Of a stretch of DNA of 64,000 nucleotides, positions 1-9,588 are shown piece by piece. Positions within the stretch are counted from its first letter, which is position 1. Every line of letters starts with the position of its first letter. Under the pieces are notes generated by a model. It searched no databases, was not told the DNA's origin, and worked only from the letters and a program-made list of their open reading frames with translations. Location: the NCBI GenBank assembly GCA_025751475.1, contig JAOWLD010000003.1:372001-436000 (forward strand), written 5' to 3'. This DNA is from Rhodobacteraceae bacterium XHP0102. Its GTDB lineage: Bacteria > Pseudomonadota > Alphaproteobacteria > Rhodobacterales > Rhodobacteraceae. The translations under genes were made by a program, and so were the position numbers.

Positions 1-1
1 C

Positions 2-151
2 TATAATTTTCCCCAAGGGCGCATGACCGATCACCGTATCAATCTGACCTTATATAAATTGGATCAGGTGATGTCGGGCGATCTTGACGAAATCCTTGAT
101 GCACTGACCGCCCATGACCAAGCCGCCCTTTTGGCCGAGATGGACGGGTGA
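2..151 (+). CDS. prfA: Peptide chain release factor 1, C-terminal end (partial)
   Basis: This is the last 49 codons of RF1, which recognises UAA and UAG stop codons and triggers peptide release on the ribosome. The frame is open from base 2, reads [20 protein letters not shown] and ends with TGA at 149-151; the RMTDHRIN...LYKLD stretch is the conserved class I release factor C-terminus. The gene begins outside the window. Its stop overlaps the GTG start of prmC (GTGA), the usual prfA-prmC coupling, and PrmC modifies this very protein. The identification is firm although only the tail is visible. Confidence 0.93.
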   Translation, partial: YNFPQGRMTDHRINLTLYKLDQVMSGDLDEILDALTAHDQAALLAEMDG

Positions 152-999
152 GCAGGCGGTATCGTGATCTCTATGCCGCTGCGCGCGCGCGGTTGGCCAC
201 GCGCCTGCCCGAAGCAGAAGCCGCGCGCGATGCACGGCTTTTGTTGGCCCATGCGGCGGGTTTGTCTGGGGCGACCCTGTCGGTGCGGCTGAATGATCTG
301 GCCGAGGCGGGTCTGGTCACGCGCTATGATGCGCTGATTGCGGCACGGCTGATGGGGCAATCTGTGCCGCATATCATCGGGGTCAGCGAGTTTATGGGGC
401 GCTCCTTTGCCGTGGGGGCAGGGGATTTGGCCCCGCGCCCTGACACGGAAACCTTGGTGGAAGCGGCGCTTGCGCATCCCTTTTCGCGCTTCCTTGACCT
501 TGGCACGGGCACAGGCGTGATTGCGATCAGCCTGCTTGCCGCCCGAACGCAGGCGCAGGGTGTTGCAACAGATGTGGACGAGGCCGCATTGGCCCGTGCG
601 CGCCAAAATGCACAAGCCCATGGTGTGGCGGGGCGCTTACAGTTTCATGCAGGAGATTGGTTCGCGGCCCTGCCCGATGGGGCGGGGCGCTTTGATCTGA
701 TCCTATCCAATCCGCCCTATATCGACCGTCTCACCTACGAGACGCTGCCACCTGAGCTGCGCCGCTATGAGCGTGCAGCGGCCCTCACCGATGGGGGCGA
801 TGGTCTGGCGGCCTATCGTGCGATTGCAAAGGGCGCGCCTGATTATCTTACCCCAAGGGGGCTTGTGATGGTCGAAATCGGGTATGACCAAGGCCATACC
901 GTGCCCGCAGTCTTTGCTGAAGCGGGCTATGACGATATCCGCTTGATCCATGATCTGGCTGAAAAACCGCGCGTGGTTGTCGCGCAAACCCCGCAATAA
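148..999 (+). CDS. prmC: Release factor glutamine methyltransferase PrmC
   Basis: PrmC uses S-adenosylmethionine to methylate the glutamine of the GGQ loop in release factors RF1 and RF2, in the cytoplasm. The 283-residue protein has an N-terminal helical domain (about 1-90), then a Rossmann methyltransferase fold with the SAM-binding motif [14 protein letters not shown] near residue 115 and the signature LSNPPYID near residue 188, which binds the substrate glutamine. The length is normal for the family. The GTG start at 148 is chosen because it overlaps the prfA stop, implying translational coupling. Confidence 0.95.
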   Translation: MSRRYRDLYAAARARLATRLPEAEAARDARLLLAHAAGLSGATLSVRLNDLAEAGLVTRYDALIAARLMGQSVPHIIGVSEFMGRSFAVGAGDLAPRPDTETLVEAALAHPFSRFLDLGTGTGVIAISLLAARTQAQGVATDVDEAALARARQNAQAHGVAGRLQFHAGDWFAALPDGAGRFDLILSNPPYIDRLTYETLPPELRRYERAAALTDGGDGLAAYRAIAKGAPDYLTPRGLVMVEIGYDQGHTVPAVFAEAGYDDIRLIHDLAEKPRVVVAQTPQ

Positions 1000-1256
1000 G
1001 CCGCGAAAATGCGTAGAATTTGCGCTATTGGATAACTTTCCGCTTGTCAGCGTCCCTCAGCCATGGCAAGCGATGACTACGGGAGAGGAATTTTTACACA
1101 TTCCCCCGACATAGCAGCCACGATAATCTGGACAGAAATTCTGGACAAAGGCACAGATTGCACAGGCTCATTCGTGGATTTTGGCACGGGATATAGGCTT
1201 TAGGCCGCCAGACCCCGCGCCTTTGGATGGCTTCAACACTGGACTATATAAGAACA

Positions 1257-1826
1257 ATGAGATCATCAAAGAACCGCTCGCGGTCAAAGGGCAATCGCAA
1301 CCGCTCTGTTGGAAATATCATCAATCGGGTATTTGACAGTTCTGGCCCCGAAGGCAAAGTGCGTGGCACGCCACAGCAAATTATTGATAAATATCAGCAG
1401 TTGGCGCGAGATGCGCAATTGAGCAATGATCGCGTGGCGGCAGAGAATTTTTTGCAGCATTCCGAACATTACACCCGCCTGTTGGGCGAAGCGCAGCGCG
1501 AAATGGATGCGCGCCGCGAGGAGCATCAAAACGGCAATGGCGGGCAAAATGGCCATAATGGCAATGATCGCCGCAGCTATGCAGCCGAAGATGAGGCCGA
1601 CATGGGCAGCACCGCCACGGCAGATGTGGCGCCACATGAGACGGATGGTTTGACCATCGCACCTGATGCTGACACCGATGCGCCAAGCAATCTGGTCGAA
1701 ACACCAGAAAGCAAACCCCGCGCGAAGCGCAACACCCGTGGCCCGCGCCGCCCGCGCAAGGCCGAGGATGCAGACAGCGACCCTGCCCCAATGGTTGCCG
1801 TGGCAAGCGATGCGCAGGACGAATAG
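1257..1826 (+). CDS. DUF4167 domain protein
   Basis: A small basic protein of unknown function of the DUF4167 family, found next to prmC in many alphaproteobacteria. The N-terminus (MRSSKNRSRSKGNRNRSVG) is rich in Arg, Lys and Ser, and the conserved core GPEGKVRGTPQQIIDKYQQL...ENFLQHSEHYTRLL lies at about residues 25-80. After it comes a low-complexity Asn/Gly/His stretch and an acidic-then-basic tail (PRAKRNTRGPRRPRKAED), suggesting a disordered, possibly nucleic-acid-binding C-terminus. I prefer ATG 1257 over the in-frame ATG 1227 because family members begin at MRSSK. A terminator follows at 1872. Confidence 0.85.
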   Translation: MRSSKNRSRSKGNRNRSVGNIINRVFDSSGPEGKVRGTPQQIIDKYQQLARDAQLSNDRVAAENFLQHSEHYTRLLGEAQREMDARREEHQNGNGGQNGHNGNDRRSYAAEDEADMGSTATADVAPHETDGLTIAPDADTDAPSNLVETPESKPRAKRNTRGPRRPRKAEDADSDPAPMVAVASDAQDE

Positions 1827-1871
1827 GTCCAGGACGAATAGGTCATTGTGACCGATCGGCTTTGAATGTCA

Positions 1872-1901
1872 CCCCGCGCCGTCAATGGTGCGGGGTTTTT
1901 T
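1872..1901 (+). terminator. Rho-independent terminator after the DUF4167 gene
   Basis: A nine-pair stem (CCCCGCGCC with GGTGCGGGG, loop GTCAAT) is followed directly by a run of six T on the + strand. It sits 45 bp after the DUF4167 stop and just before the converging rsmA stop. The minus-strand side has no T run, so it probably serves only the + strand gene. Confidence 0.85.
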
Positions 1902-1908
1902 CATGCTG

Positions 1909-2745
1909 CTACTCCGCCGCCACCGCACGGGCCAAGGCGCAGAATCCTTCGAGACTGACTGTTTCTGCGCGATCTGTGGGGCGCAAGCCCGCAGCGATGA
2001 TGCGATCCTCCACATCGGCACATAGCCCCTTAAGCGCCGCGCGCAGCATTTTGCGGCGCTGGTTGAAGGCTTTGGCCACGACCCGCTCAAGCACCTTTTG
2101 ATCGGCGGGGAATTTTGGCTGCTCCAGTGCGGTCAGATGCACCACCGCAGAACTGACTTTGGGCGGCGGCGTAAACGCCTCGGGCGGCAGGGTCAGGGCA
2201 ATCCGCGCCTCGCAGCGCCATTGCGCCAGAACGGCTAGGCGGCCATAGGCCTTGCTGCCCTCGCGCGCCACGATCCGTTCGGCCACTTCGCGTTGGAACA
2301 TCAGCGTCAGGCTTGACCATTCTGGGGGCCATACAGGCGGGATCAGCCAACGGATCAGCAATTCTGTGCCCACATTATAGGGCAGGTTGGCGATGATCCG
2401 AAATGGCGTGTTCAGATGCGCGGCGGGATCAAGCGACAAAGCATCCTCGTTAAGCACCTGCAAGCGGTCTGGATAGGCGGCGGCAATCTCGGCCAAAGCG
2501 GGCAAGCAGCGTGCGTCTTTCTCAATCGCCACAACGCGCCGCGCCCCTTCGGCCAATAATCCACGGGTCAAACCACCAGGGCCAGGGCCGATTTCCAGCA
2601 CATCACAGCTGCTTAAATCCCCTGCAATCCGAGCAATTTTCGCGGTCAGGTTGAGATCAAGCAGGAAATTCTGCCCCAGTGATTTCTTGGCGCGCAGATC
2701 ATGGGTTGCGATCACCTCGCGCAGGGGGGGGAGGGTGTCGATCAT
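1909..2745 (-). CDS. rsmA: 16S rRNA dimethyladenosine transferase (KsgA/RsmA)
   Basis: Dimethylates two adjacent adenines in helix 45 of 16S rRNA late in 30S assembly, using S-adenosylmethionine. The protein (278 residues) shows [11 protein letters not shown] near residue 20, the SAM motif [12 protein letters not shown] near 50, and the catalytic [11 protein letters not shown] near 120, all typical. It is the last gene of the leftward lptF-lptG-surA-pdxA-rsmA operon, and its ATG overlaps the pdxA stop by four bases, so it is probably translationally coupled. Confidence 0.95.
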   Translation of the reverse strand: MIDTLPPLREVIATHDLRAKKSLGQNFLLDLNLTAKIARIAGDLSSCDVLEIGPGPGGLTRGLLAEGARRVVAIEKDARCLPALAEIAAAYPDRLQVLNEDALSLDPAAHLNTPFRIIANLPYNVGTELLIRWLIPPVWPPEWSSLTLMFQREVAERIVAREGSKAYGRLAVLAQWRCEARIALTLPPEAFTPPPKVSSAVVHLTALEQPKFPADQKVLERVVAKAFNQRRKMLRAALKGLCADVEDRIIAAGLRPTDRAETVSLEGFCALARAVAAE

Positions 2746-3710
2746 GCGGCCCGCGCCCTTGCCATCTCATCGGCCATGCGCAATGCCGCAATCAGACTGG
2801 TCGCATCCGCGCGGCCTGTGCCCGCAATATCAAAGGCCGTGCCATGATCGGGCGAGGTGCGGATGAAAGGCAGACCAAGCGTCACATTTACCCCCCCTGA
2901 GAAATCAAGCGTCTTGATCGGGATCAGCGCCTGATCGTGATAGGCGCAGATGGCCACATCGTAGCGCGCGCGCGCCGCGGCATGGAACATCGTATCGGCG
3001 GAGAGCGGCCCCGCGATCTGGTAACCTTCGGCGCGCAACCCCTCAAGACAGGGGATGATCCACGCGATTTCCTCGCGGCCCATGGCGCCATTTTCGCCCG
3101 CATGGGGATTGAGGCCTGCCACCGCGAAGCGCGGGGTTGCAAGGCCAAAATCCTGTTTCAGCGCGGCGGCGGTCACGCGGATCACCTCGCGCAGGAGGTC
3201 AGGGGTAAAGGCCGCAGGAACCGCACGGAGCGGGATGTGGATCGTGGCAGGCACAACGCGCAGTTCTGCGCAGGCCAACATCATCACCACCTTCACCCCG
3301 CCCGCCAAGGCCGCGAGATATTCGGTATGGCCTGGATAGGCGAAACCCGCGCCCTGTTGCAGCGCGTGTTTGTGAATGGGCAGGGTGCAAATGCCGCGCA
3401 CCGCACCCGACTGCGCCAGCGTCACCGCCTCCGCGATTGCATCAATCACGCCTTGCGCATGGCCGCTTTGCGGCTGACCCGCCACGCGCGGGCCGTCAAA
3501 GGCGCGGTGCAAAACGGGCAAGCCATGGGCAAAGGCCGCAAGCGCCTGGTGCGGGCTTGTGATCCGCACCACATCCGCCCCATGGCCCGCAAAGTGAGCT
3601 TCATCGCCAATCACGAAGAACGGCAATTCCGCCTTGAGCGCAGTCCATGCCTTGGCGGCGATTTCAGGGCCGATGCCTGCAGGCTCCCCACAGGTGAGGG
3701 CGAGGGGCAT
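2742..3710 (-). CDS. pdxA: 4-hydroxythreonine-4-phosphate dehydrogenase
   Basis: PdxA oxidises 4-phosphohydroxy-L-threonine with NAD(P)+ in the DXP-dependent pathway to pyridoxal 5'-phosphate. The protein begins [22 protein letters not shown], the family's N-terminal nucleotide-binding motif, and contains HTEYLA, a glycine-rich [10 protein letters not shown] segment and [13 protein letters not shown], which carries a metal-binding histidine. Start ATG 3710 gives 322 residues and leaves four bases after the surA stop; a longer open frame to 3773 would overlap surA and lacks family similarity. The surA-pdxA-rsmA order is standard in proteobacteria. Confidence 0.95.
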   Translation of the reverse strand: MPLALTCGEPAGIGPEIAAKAWTALKAELPFFVIGDEAHFAGHGADVVRITSPHQALAAFAHGLPVLHRAFDGPRVAGQPQSGHAQGVIDAIAEAVTLAQSGAVRGICTLPIHKHALQQGAGFAYPGHTEYLAALAGGVKVVMMLACAELRVVPATIHIPLRAVPAAFTPDLLREVIRVTAAALKQDFGLATPRFAVAGLNPHAGENGAMGREEIAWIIPCLEGLRAEGYQIAGPLSADTMFHAAARARYDVAICAYHDQALIPIKTLDFSGGVNVTLGLPFIRTSPDHGTAFDIAGTGRADATSLIAALRMADEMARARAA

Positions 3711-3714
3711 GGGG

Positions 3715-4974
3715 TCAGTCCAGTTCGCGGATGATCGCATCTGCCCGCAATTCTTCGAGATAGCCCGCCGCATAGCTTTCCAGCCGTTGTGAGAATAGCG
3801 CCTGACGCACCTCCTCGCGTGCGCCTTCCTCCAATTCGACCGTGCGGTTGCACAGCCACACCATCAACACATCTTGCCCATTGTTGCGGCGCAATGCGCT
3901 GGAACTTTCATGAGGGTCGAGGCGCGACAGCACCGCTGCGATATCAGAGGGCACTTGCCCGCTTGGCGCACTGATCCGCTCGAATTGGCCTGGGATGGTG
4001 CCATAAAGATCATCGCAGCGATCATTTTGCGCCGCAATCTGTTCTGCACGCTCGGTGGCATCCGCGCCCGATAACAACACGGTGGCATAATCATAGGCAC
4101 TGGCGCTTGGGTAGCGATAGGCGGCTTCTTCAAATCCCAACACCTGAAACAGGCCAATTCCAGGCCCCAATGGCACGGGTTCGGTCACATCGCCAATGTC
4201 CAATGTCACCAAAATCGCCGCCAATCCCTGCGGCAGGGTGGACAGGGGGCGCCAGTCTAACGCACCCCCATCAACGGCCGTGGGCGCGGCGGAGCGGGTG
4301 CGGGCGGCCTCGGCAAAGGCGGCGGTGCTGCCATCGACCTGCTCCGCAATACTCAACAACTCCCCGCGCAACGCTTCGACATTGTTGCCCTCGATCGGTA
4401 GGATCAATTCGGCCAACCGAATTTGTGCGCCATCCCCGCTGGAGCCAAGCGCCAAGGCGCGGTCAATCTCGGCATCGCTGATTTGGGCGCGTGCGCCAAA
4501 CCGTGCGCGCAGCGTTTCGCGCCACAAAACGCCTGCGCTGATGAAATCGCGCAATGTCTCGTAGGCGATGCCCTCTTCCGCCAGGCCATCAATCAACCCC
4601 TGACCGTCCAAATTGGCGCGCGCGGCAAATTCTTCGATGCCTGCAAAAATCTGATCTTGCGTGACCGTGATCCCTGCGGTGGCTGCGGCTTCGATTTGCA
4701 GCCGCTCCTCGATCAAGCTTTCGCGCGCGCGGGCTTGGAGATCGCCTGGTGCGTTGAGAACGCTCAAAAACGCGGCGCGTTGCTCGATTTCAAATTGGGT
4801 GATGACACGATCATTGACCGAAACAATCGGGGTGAAATCCAACGTTTGCGTGGCGGCGTTCTGCGGTAGAAAAATCAGGGCACAGCCCAAGGATGCGGCC
4901 AAAAGCGCCTTGCGCGCTTCGCTGATGCCAAACAGTCGGCCAAGGGTCTTGCGGGATGGGCGATCTGAGTTCAT
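3715..4974 (-). CDS. surA: SurA-like periplasmic chaperone / peptidyl-prolyl isomerase
   Basis: SurA proteins escort unfolded outer-membrane beta-barrels across the periplasm to the BAM complex. This 419-residue protein has a basic N-terminus, a hydrophobic signal segment at about residues 21-43 (ARKALLAASLGCALIF), and the SurA N-terminal domain starting at VSVNDRVITQFEIEQR. A divergent parvulin-type region follows (GAQIRLAELILPI... and GGALDWRPLSTLPQGL), with another domain up to the C-terminus. Context, between lptG and pdxA, supports the call. In related genomes lptD usually sits just upstream; here the gap to lptG is only 116 bp. Confidence 0.88.
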   Translation of the reverse strand: MNSDRPSRKTLGRLFGISEARKALLAASLGCALIFLPQNAATQTLDFTPIVSVNDRVITQFEIEQRAAFLSVLNAPGDLQARARESLIEERLQIEAAATAGITVTQDQIFAGIEEFAARANLDGQGLIDGLAEEGIAYETLRDFISAGVLWRETLRARFGARAQISDAEIDRALALGSSGDGAQIRLAELILPIEGNNVEALRGELLSIAEQVDGSTAAFAEAARTRSAAPTAVDGGALDWRPLSTLPQGLAAILVTLDIGDVTEPVPLGPGIGLFQVLGFEEAAYRYPSASAYDYATVLLSGADATERAEQIAAQNDRCDDLYGTIPGQFERISAPSGQVPSDIAAVLSRLDPHESSSALRRNNGQDVLMVWLCNRTVELEEGAREEVRQALFSQRLESYAAGYLEELRADAIIRELD

Positions 4975-5090
4975 CTTGTCCTTCTTCGGTTTGTTGCGCC
5001 GTGGATGCGCGCCATGCCTGTTGTTGTGCCAAGCCTACAAGAGGCGGACCAGAGTGGCGAGGGGAAATTCACCCTCATTGCGCCATCATC

Positions 5091-6185
5091 CTAGCCATCT
5101 TCCATGTGCAAAATAACCCCAAGGGCCAGAAGGGACCCTGCCAATGGCGGTGTCCAAGCCACGATATAAGCAGAGAGCTGGCCATTCTCGCCCAGAACCT
5201 GCGCAAAGCTGCCGAGGAAATAGAGACCAAAACCAAGCAAAATCGCGCTTAGAATCAAGGGGCCAGTGCGCCCGAAGCGGGTGTGTCGCATGGTCAGGCT
5301 GGCACCGATCAAAACCATGCTCATCAGCATCAGCGGGTTGGCCAATTGCATTTGGAACCAGACCCGATGCGACAGGCCCGCAAAGCCCGCCTCGGCCAAT
5401 TGATCGATGAAAGCGGGCAGCGCGTAGATCGAGACATTGCTGGGGTCGCCAAAGGAATCAAGAATTTGCTCGCGGGTCAGGGTTGAGGCCACGCTATATT
5501 GCGCGAAGCTGCGCGCGCTGGCCTCGGGGTTGATCACGCTCAAATCCCAAATTTTTGCGCCGCTCATTTGCCATTCTTGCGCGACCAGCTGCGCCGTGTC
5601 CGCATCAATGCGTTCTTCAATGCGCCCGTCAGGGTCAAAGTTGAAAAAGGTCACGTCAAAAAGTTCGGTTCCATCGCTGTTGGCGCGCATGGCATTGATG
5701 ACGGTTTGCTTTTCGCGCGTGCCTTGGCGCAGCCACAGCCCCTCTTGGGTGATGGCAAGGGTGCGTTCTTGCGCCCCCCGCACCTGTGCCAGTTTGCGCT
5801 CATGGGCAATTTGCGTATCCGCCACGATCGGGTTCAGCACCAAGATGCCAAAGATACCGATCAGGGCCGCCACGCTGATGGGGGCCATCGTGGCCCGAAG
5901 CGCAGAGCGGCCCGATGCGCGCACCACCACCAATTCAGAACTGCGCGCAAGCGAGAGGAAAAACACCAAGGTTGCAAGCATCACCACCAAGGGAAACAGC
6001 GAATAAAGCGCCGAAGGCATATTGAGCAGCGCAAGCGTCAGCGCATCCCCCAAATCCCCGTTGTTGAGGGCAATCCGCCGCATCTGTTCGGTGAGATCCA
6101 CCACAATGTGGATCACCGCGAATATCCCCAAAACTGTCAGAAAATTTTTGAAATAGCGCTGTGCAAGGTAGAGTTGAAGGGTCAT
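5091..6185 (-). CDS. lptG: LPS export permease LptG
   Basis: LptG is one of the two inner-membrane subunits of the LptB2FG ABC transporter that extracts lipopolysaccharide and passes it to LptC/LptA. The 364-residue protein has the YjgP/YjgQ layout: transmembrane helices near residues 12-32 and 55-115, a large periplasmic domain, then three helices at the C-terminus (about 275-360). ATG 6185 overlaps the lptF stop (ATGA) and begins MTLQLYLAQRYFKNFL, typical of LptG; the open frame upstream to 6401 lies inside lptF and is rejected. Confidence 0.92.
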   Translation of the reverse strand: MTLQLYLAQRYFKNFLTVLGIFAVIHIVVDLTEQMRRIALNNGDLGDALTLALLNMPSALYSLFPLVVMLATLVFFLSLARSSELVVVRASGRSALRATMAPISVAALIGIFGILVLNPIVADTQIAHERKLAQVRGAQERTLAITQEGLWLRQGTREKQTVINAMRANSDGTELFDVTFFNFDPDGRIEERIDADTAQLVAQEWQMSGAKIWDLSVINPEASARSFAQYSVASTLTREQILDSFGDPSNVSIYALPAFIDQLAEAGFAGLSHRVWFQMQLANPLMLMSMVLIGASLTMRHTRFGRTGPLILSAILLGFGLYFLGSFAQVLGENGQLSAYIVAWTPPLAGSLLALGVILHMEDG

Positions 6186-7345
6186 GCGCTGCCCTCCACG
6201 ATATCTGGATGGCGTATCGCGCGCAAATGTGCGGTTTTGTAAACGGCCAGCAGAACAGCCCCCAAAACCAATGCGCACATCAAGGGTTGCACATAGGCCA
6301 AAGGCGCCAAATGCGGCGCATTGATGACCTGAGCGCTTAACAAATTCTTGCTCATTTGCAACGGGATCACCAAGCCCACCGCCAGCAGAATTTGCGCCCA
6401 TAACCCAAGCCGCGAAAAATTACGCAGCATCAGGCAGCTCGCGGCGATCAGCGGCACGAAAAACGCAAACAGCGCTTGCGAAAAGCGATCATGCAATTCC
6501 CATTTGATCCGATCGAGGGGAATGCCCGCGCGGTTGGCCAAATCGGCATCCGCATCAACCAGCGCAGGCGTGGACATGGCCCGCTCATTGTCGGGCAATG
6601 GATCGCCCGTTTCGTCACTGGCGCCATCGGTGCTGCCGTGGGCTTGTGTGATGTCATAATTGAGCCGCTCAAAGGTGAGGTTGCTCAGGCGGTTGCTGGC
6701 GCGATCCAATGTCAATGTGCGACCCGAGAGCAAGATCATTCGTGCATTCACATCATCGCGCAGCAGATAACCGCGATCCGCGCGATGGGTGATGTCGCGC
6801 GCCGCATCACGGCGATCTTGGATGAAAATCCCGCGCAATTCGCCCTCGGGGGAAATGTCGCCAATGTAGACAGTCACCCCCGCAATGGGAGATTGAAACA
6901 CCCCAGAGCGGAGCAATTGCGCCACCAAATCATTGCCCAATATCGCAGACCTTTCGCGAAATTCGGCATTGGCGCGCGGGGCCAACCCATGGGCCAATCC
7001 CGTGATCAAGAGCGCCAAAATCACGCCGAAATAAAAGATTGGCCGCAACAAGCGCAGGGGTGAAATGCCCGCTGTTTGGAAAATCACCAATTCGCTGTCC
7101 GTGATCAGGCGGTTAAACACATAAAGCGTGGCCACAAACCCTGCCACAGGCAGCACCAGCAGGATAATTGGCGGTAGGGCAAGGGTGGTCAGCTCAAGGA
7201 ACACCAAGATGGTTTGCCCATCAGAAATAAGCTGATCGAACAGGTCGAGGCCACGGTTGATCCAGTAGACGGACACCAGAACAAGGGCGAAGAAGCCGAA
7301 AAAGCTGAGACACATCAGCAGGATATATCTGTCATATCGTGTCAA
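6182..7345 (-). CDS. lptF: LPS export permease LptF
   Basis: Partner of LptG in the inner-membrane LPS extractor. The 387-residue protein starts MTRYDRYILLMCLSFFGFF, with N-terminal helices to about residue 120 including the YVFNRLITDSELVIFQTAG coupling-helix region, a periplasmic beta-jellyroll-like middle, and C-terminal helices (FAFFVPLIAASCLMLRNFS onward). It is first in the leftward operon; a divergent promoter region of 175 bp separates it from pepA. The arrangement pepA <-> lptF is common in Rhodobacterales. Confidence 0.92.
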   Translation of the reverse strand: MTRYDRYILLMCLSFFGFFALVLVSVYWINRGLDLFDQLISDGQTILVFLELTTLALPPIILLVLPVAGFVATLYVFNRLITDSELVIFQTAGISPLRLLRPIFYFGVILALLITGLAHGLAPRANAEFRERSAILGNDLVAQLLRSGVFQSPIAGVTVYIGDISPEGELRGIFIQDRRDAARDITHRADRGYLLRDDVNARMILLSGRTLTLDRASNRLSNLTFERLNYDITQAHGSTDGASDETGDPLPDNERAMSTPALVDADADLANRAGIPLDRIKWELHDRFSQALFAFFVPLIAASCLMLRNFSRLGLWAQILLAVGLVIPLQMSKNLLSAQVINAPHLAPLAYVQPLMCALVLGAVLLAVYKTAHLRAIRHPDIVEGSA

Positions 7346-7520
7346 ACGCGCGCGCCTTGTCTTAATGCCCCAAAATGGGCCTATGTTTCCGTGGTTTTTA
7401 TGATCTAACGCAAGGCTTGGCGCAAGGACAGTGCGATCTGCCGCTGCCGCATCTGGTCAAGCGCAATTTTGCGCCCTAGTGTTGCACCAAATCGCAACAT
7501 CAGCCGCAAGTGAGGTTTTT

Positions 7521-8990
7521 ATGACCCAACCATCCCCAACCCAATTCTGTGCCATTGATCTTGAGGCGATACAGGCCTTGACGGGCCATATCGCCATTTT
7601 GGTCACGCCCGAAGGCGGGATGGATGGCGCGGGGCGGCGGGTCAATCGTTTGTGCAAAGGCGCAGTGGCACGGGTGCTGTCCAGTGCGGCTTGGGAAAAG
7701 CTGTCGGATGGCGATGTGATCACCTTGGCCTATCCTGCAGGCATGGCAGCCGATGCGGTGCATCTGCTCAAACTGGCGCGCCGTGTCACCCCGCGCGAGG
7801 CGCGCCGTGCGGGGGCGAAGCTGCGTGTTGCAGCGGGCAAAGCGGCGGTGCATCTTTACGCGGGCAATTTCACGCGCAGCGCAGATCTCGCGCTTGGGGT
7901 TGTGTTGCGCGGATATGAATTTGGCGATCACAAATCCAAAGCCCCCGATCTCTATGGTCCAATCACCGTATATGGCAGCAAACCTGATGAGATTGCCGCC
8001 AAGGCCGCACCGCTTTTGGCGGTTGCAGAGGGGGTGTTTTTCACCCGTGATTTGGTCAACGCGCCTGCCAATGTGCTGACCACAACGCGGTTTGCAGAGC
8101 ATCTCAGCGATCTGGGCGCAATGGGTGTCAAGGTCGAGGTGCTCGATGAACCAGAGCTGGAAAAGCTTGGGATGCGCGCGCTATTGGGCGTGGGGCAGGG
8201 ATCAGAAAGCCCCTCCAAGGTTGTGGTGATGGAGTGGCAGGGCGCCGCCGATGCGCAGCCCTTCGCCCTTGTGGGCAAAGGGGTGGTGTTTGACACGGGC
8301 GGCATCAGCCTGAAACCCGCTGCTGGCATGGAAGATATGACCATGGATATGGGCGGCGCGGGCGTTGTGGCTGGCGTGATGAAGGCGTTGGCCTTGCGCA
8401 AGGCGCGGGCCAATGTTGTGGGGCTGGTCGGTCTGGTGGAGAATATGCCCGATGGCCGCGCGCAGCGCCCTGGTGATGTGGTCGTCTCCATGAAGGGCGA
8501 TACAATCGAGGTGATCAACACAGATGCCGAAGGCCGCCTCGTCTTGGCCGATGTTCTGTGGTATGCGCAGGAGCGTTTCGCACCCCGCGCGATGATCAAT
8601 CTGGCCACCCTAACGGGGGCGATCATCATCGGGCTTGGTCATGACAACGCAGGCGTCTTTGCCAATGACGAGGCGCTGTGCAATGCCTTTCTCAAAGCCG
8701 CGCGCGGCGAAGATGAGGGCGCATGGCCCATGCCCCTTGATGACAGCTATGACGCCCTGATCAAAAGCCGCATCGCCGATATCAAGAACACAGGCGGCAG
8801 GCCAGCAGGATCCATCACGGCCGCAAAGTTTTTGCAGCGCTTTGTGAAGAAAGAAACCCCGTGGATTCACCTCGATATCGCGGGTGTGGCCTCCATCCCC
8901 AAAGACAGCACATATGCGCCTGCTGGGGCAACAGGTTGGGGCGTATTGGCGTTGGACCGATTGATCCAAGATATGTTTGACGAAGGCTGA
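7521..8990 (+). CDS. pepA: Leucyl aminopeptidase (M17 family)
   Basis: A cytosolic di-zinc/manganese aminopeptidase that removes N-terminal residues from peptides. The C-terminal catalytic domain shows GKGVVFDTGGISLKPAAGM (metal-binding Asp and catalytic Lys region) near residue 255 and the M17 signature NTDAEGRLVLAD near residue 333. The N-terminal domain is the usual macro-like fold. ATG 7521 follows a purine-rich AGTGAGG and gives 489 residues; an in-frame start at 7431 would add an atypical 30 residues. The stop shares one base with the holC start. Confidence 0.93.
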   Translation: MTQPSPTQFCAIDLEAIQALTGHIAILVTPEGGMDGAGRRVNRLCKGAVARVLSSAAWEKLSDGDVITLAYPAGMAADAVHLLKLARRVTPREARRAGAKLRVAAGKAAVHLYAGNFTRSADLALGVVLRGYEFGDHKSKAPDLYGPITVYGSKPDEIAAKAAPLLAVAEGVFFTRDLVNAPANVLTTTRFAEHLSDLGAMGVKVEVLDEPELEKLGMRALLGVGQGSESPSKVVVMEWQGAADAQPFALVGKGVVFDTGGISLKPAAGMEDMTMDMGGAGVVAGVMKALALRKARANVVGLVGLVENMPDGRAQRPGDVVVSMKGDTIEVINTDAEGRLVLADVLWYAQERFAPRAMINLATLTGAIIIGLGHDNAGVFANDEALCNAFLKAARGEDEGAWPMPLDDSYDALIKSRIADIKNTGGRPAGSITAAKFLQRFVKKETPWIHLDIAGVASIPKDSTYAPAGATGWGVLALDRLIQDMFDEG

Positions 8991-9460
8991 TGTCTGAACT
9001 GTGGTTTTACCATCTGACCCGCTCTCGGATGGAGCAGGTGCTGCCCCTTTTGGTGGAGCGTGCCTTGACCCAGGATTGGCGGGTGGCAATCCGTGTGGGC
9101 GAGGCGGCGATGGTCAGCCGCGTGGATGACCTGCTGTGGCAGGCCGCGCCACCTGAGCGGTTCTTGCCCCATGGGCTTGCCGATGCGGCCAATGCATCCT
9201 TGCATCCAGTGGTGATCGGGCAGGGGGATGTGGCGACCAATCAGCCCGATTATCTGATCGCTCTGGGCGGCGCTGCCGTATCACCAGAGGAATGCGCCGC
9301 GCTGCAACGCGCGGTTCTGCTGTTCGATGGCCAAGATCAGGCCGCCCTAAGCGCCGCACGCGCGCAGTGGCGCAGTTTTGCTGCGGCAGGGGTTGGCCTT
9401 CAATATTGGTCGCAAGAGAGCGGCGCGTGGCAGATGGTGCGCAAGCATCCACAACCATAG
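8990..9460 (+). CDS. holC: DNA polymerase III subunit chi
   Basis: Chi links the clamp loader to single-stranded DNA-binding protein during replication. The 156-residue protein starts MSELWFYHLTRSRMEQVLP, keeps RVAIRVGEAAMVSRVDDLLW and ends in the family's LFDGQDQAALSAARAQWRSF...GVGLQYW. Its ATG overlaps the pepA TGA (TGATG), and the pepA-holC pair is widely conserved in proteobacteria, which supports both the start and the name. Confidence 0.93.
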   Translation: MSELWFYHLTRSRMEQVLPLLVERALTQDWRVAIRVGEAAMVSRVDDLLWQAAPPERFLPHGLADAANASLHPVVIGQGDVATNQPDYLIALGGAAVSPEECAALQRAVLLFDGQDQAALSAARAQWRSFAAAGVGLQYWSQESGAWQMVRKHPQP

Positions 9461-9588
9461 GTAGAAGATTGATTTCGCCGCGAAAATCGCACTTCATTTG
9501 ACGAATTATTAGGGTTTGCGCCCTTAGAAGGCCTCTTGTCGCGTGCGTTACGCCCGTGGCCCGAATGCATGAGGAGAGGCCTTCGCCA

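Noticed and set aside
2937-3734. 265-codon + strand frame opposite pdxA, and similar frames opposite lptG (5499-6242) and marC (11744-12436)
   Set aside because: They lie antisense to clearly identified genes and have typical GC-rich shadow composition.
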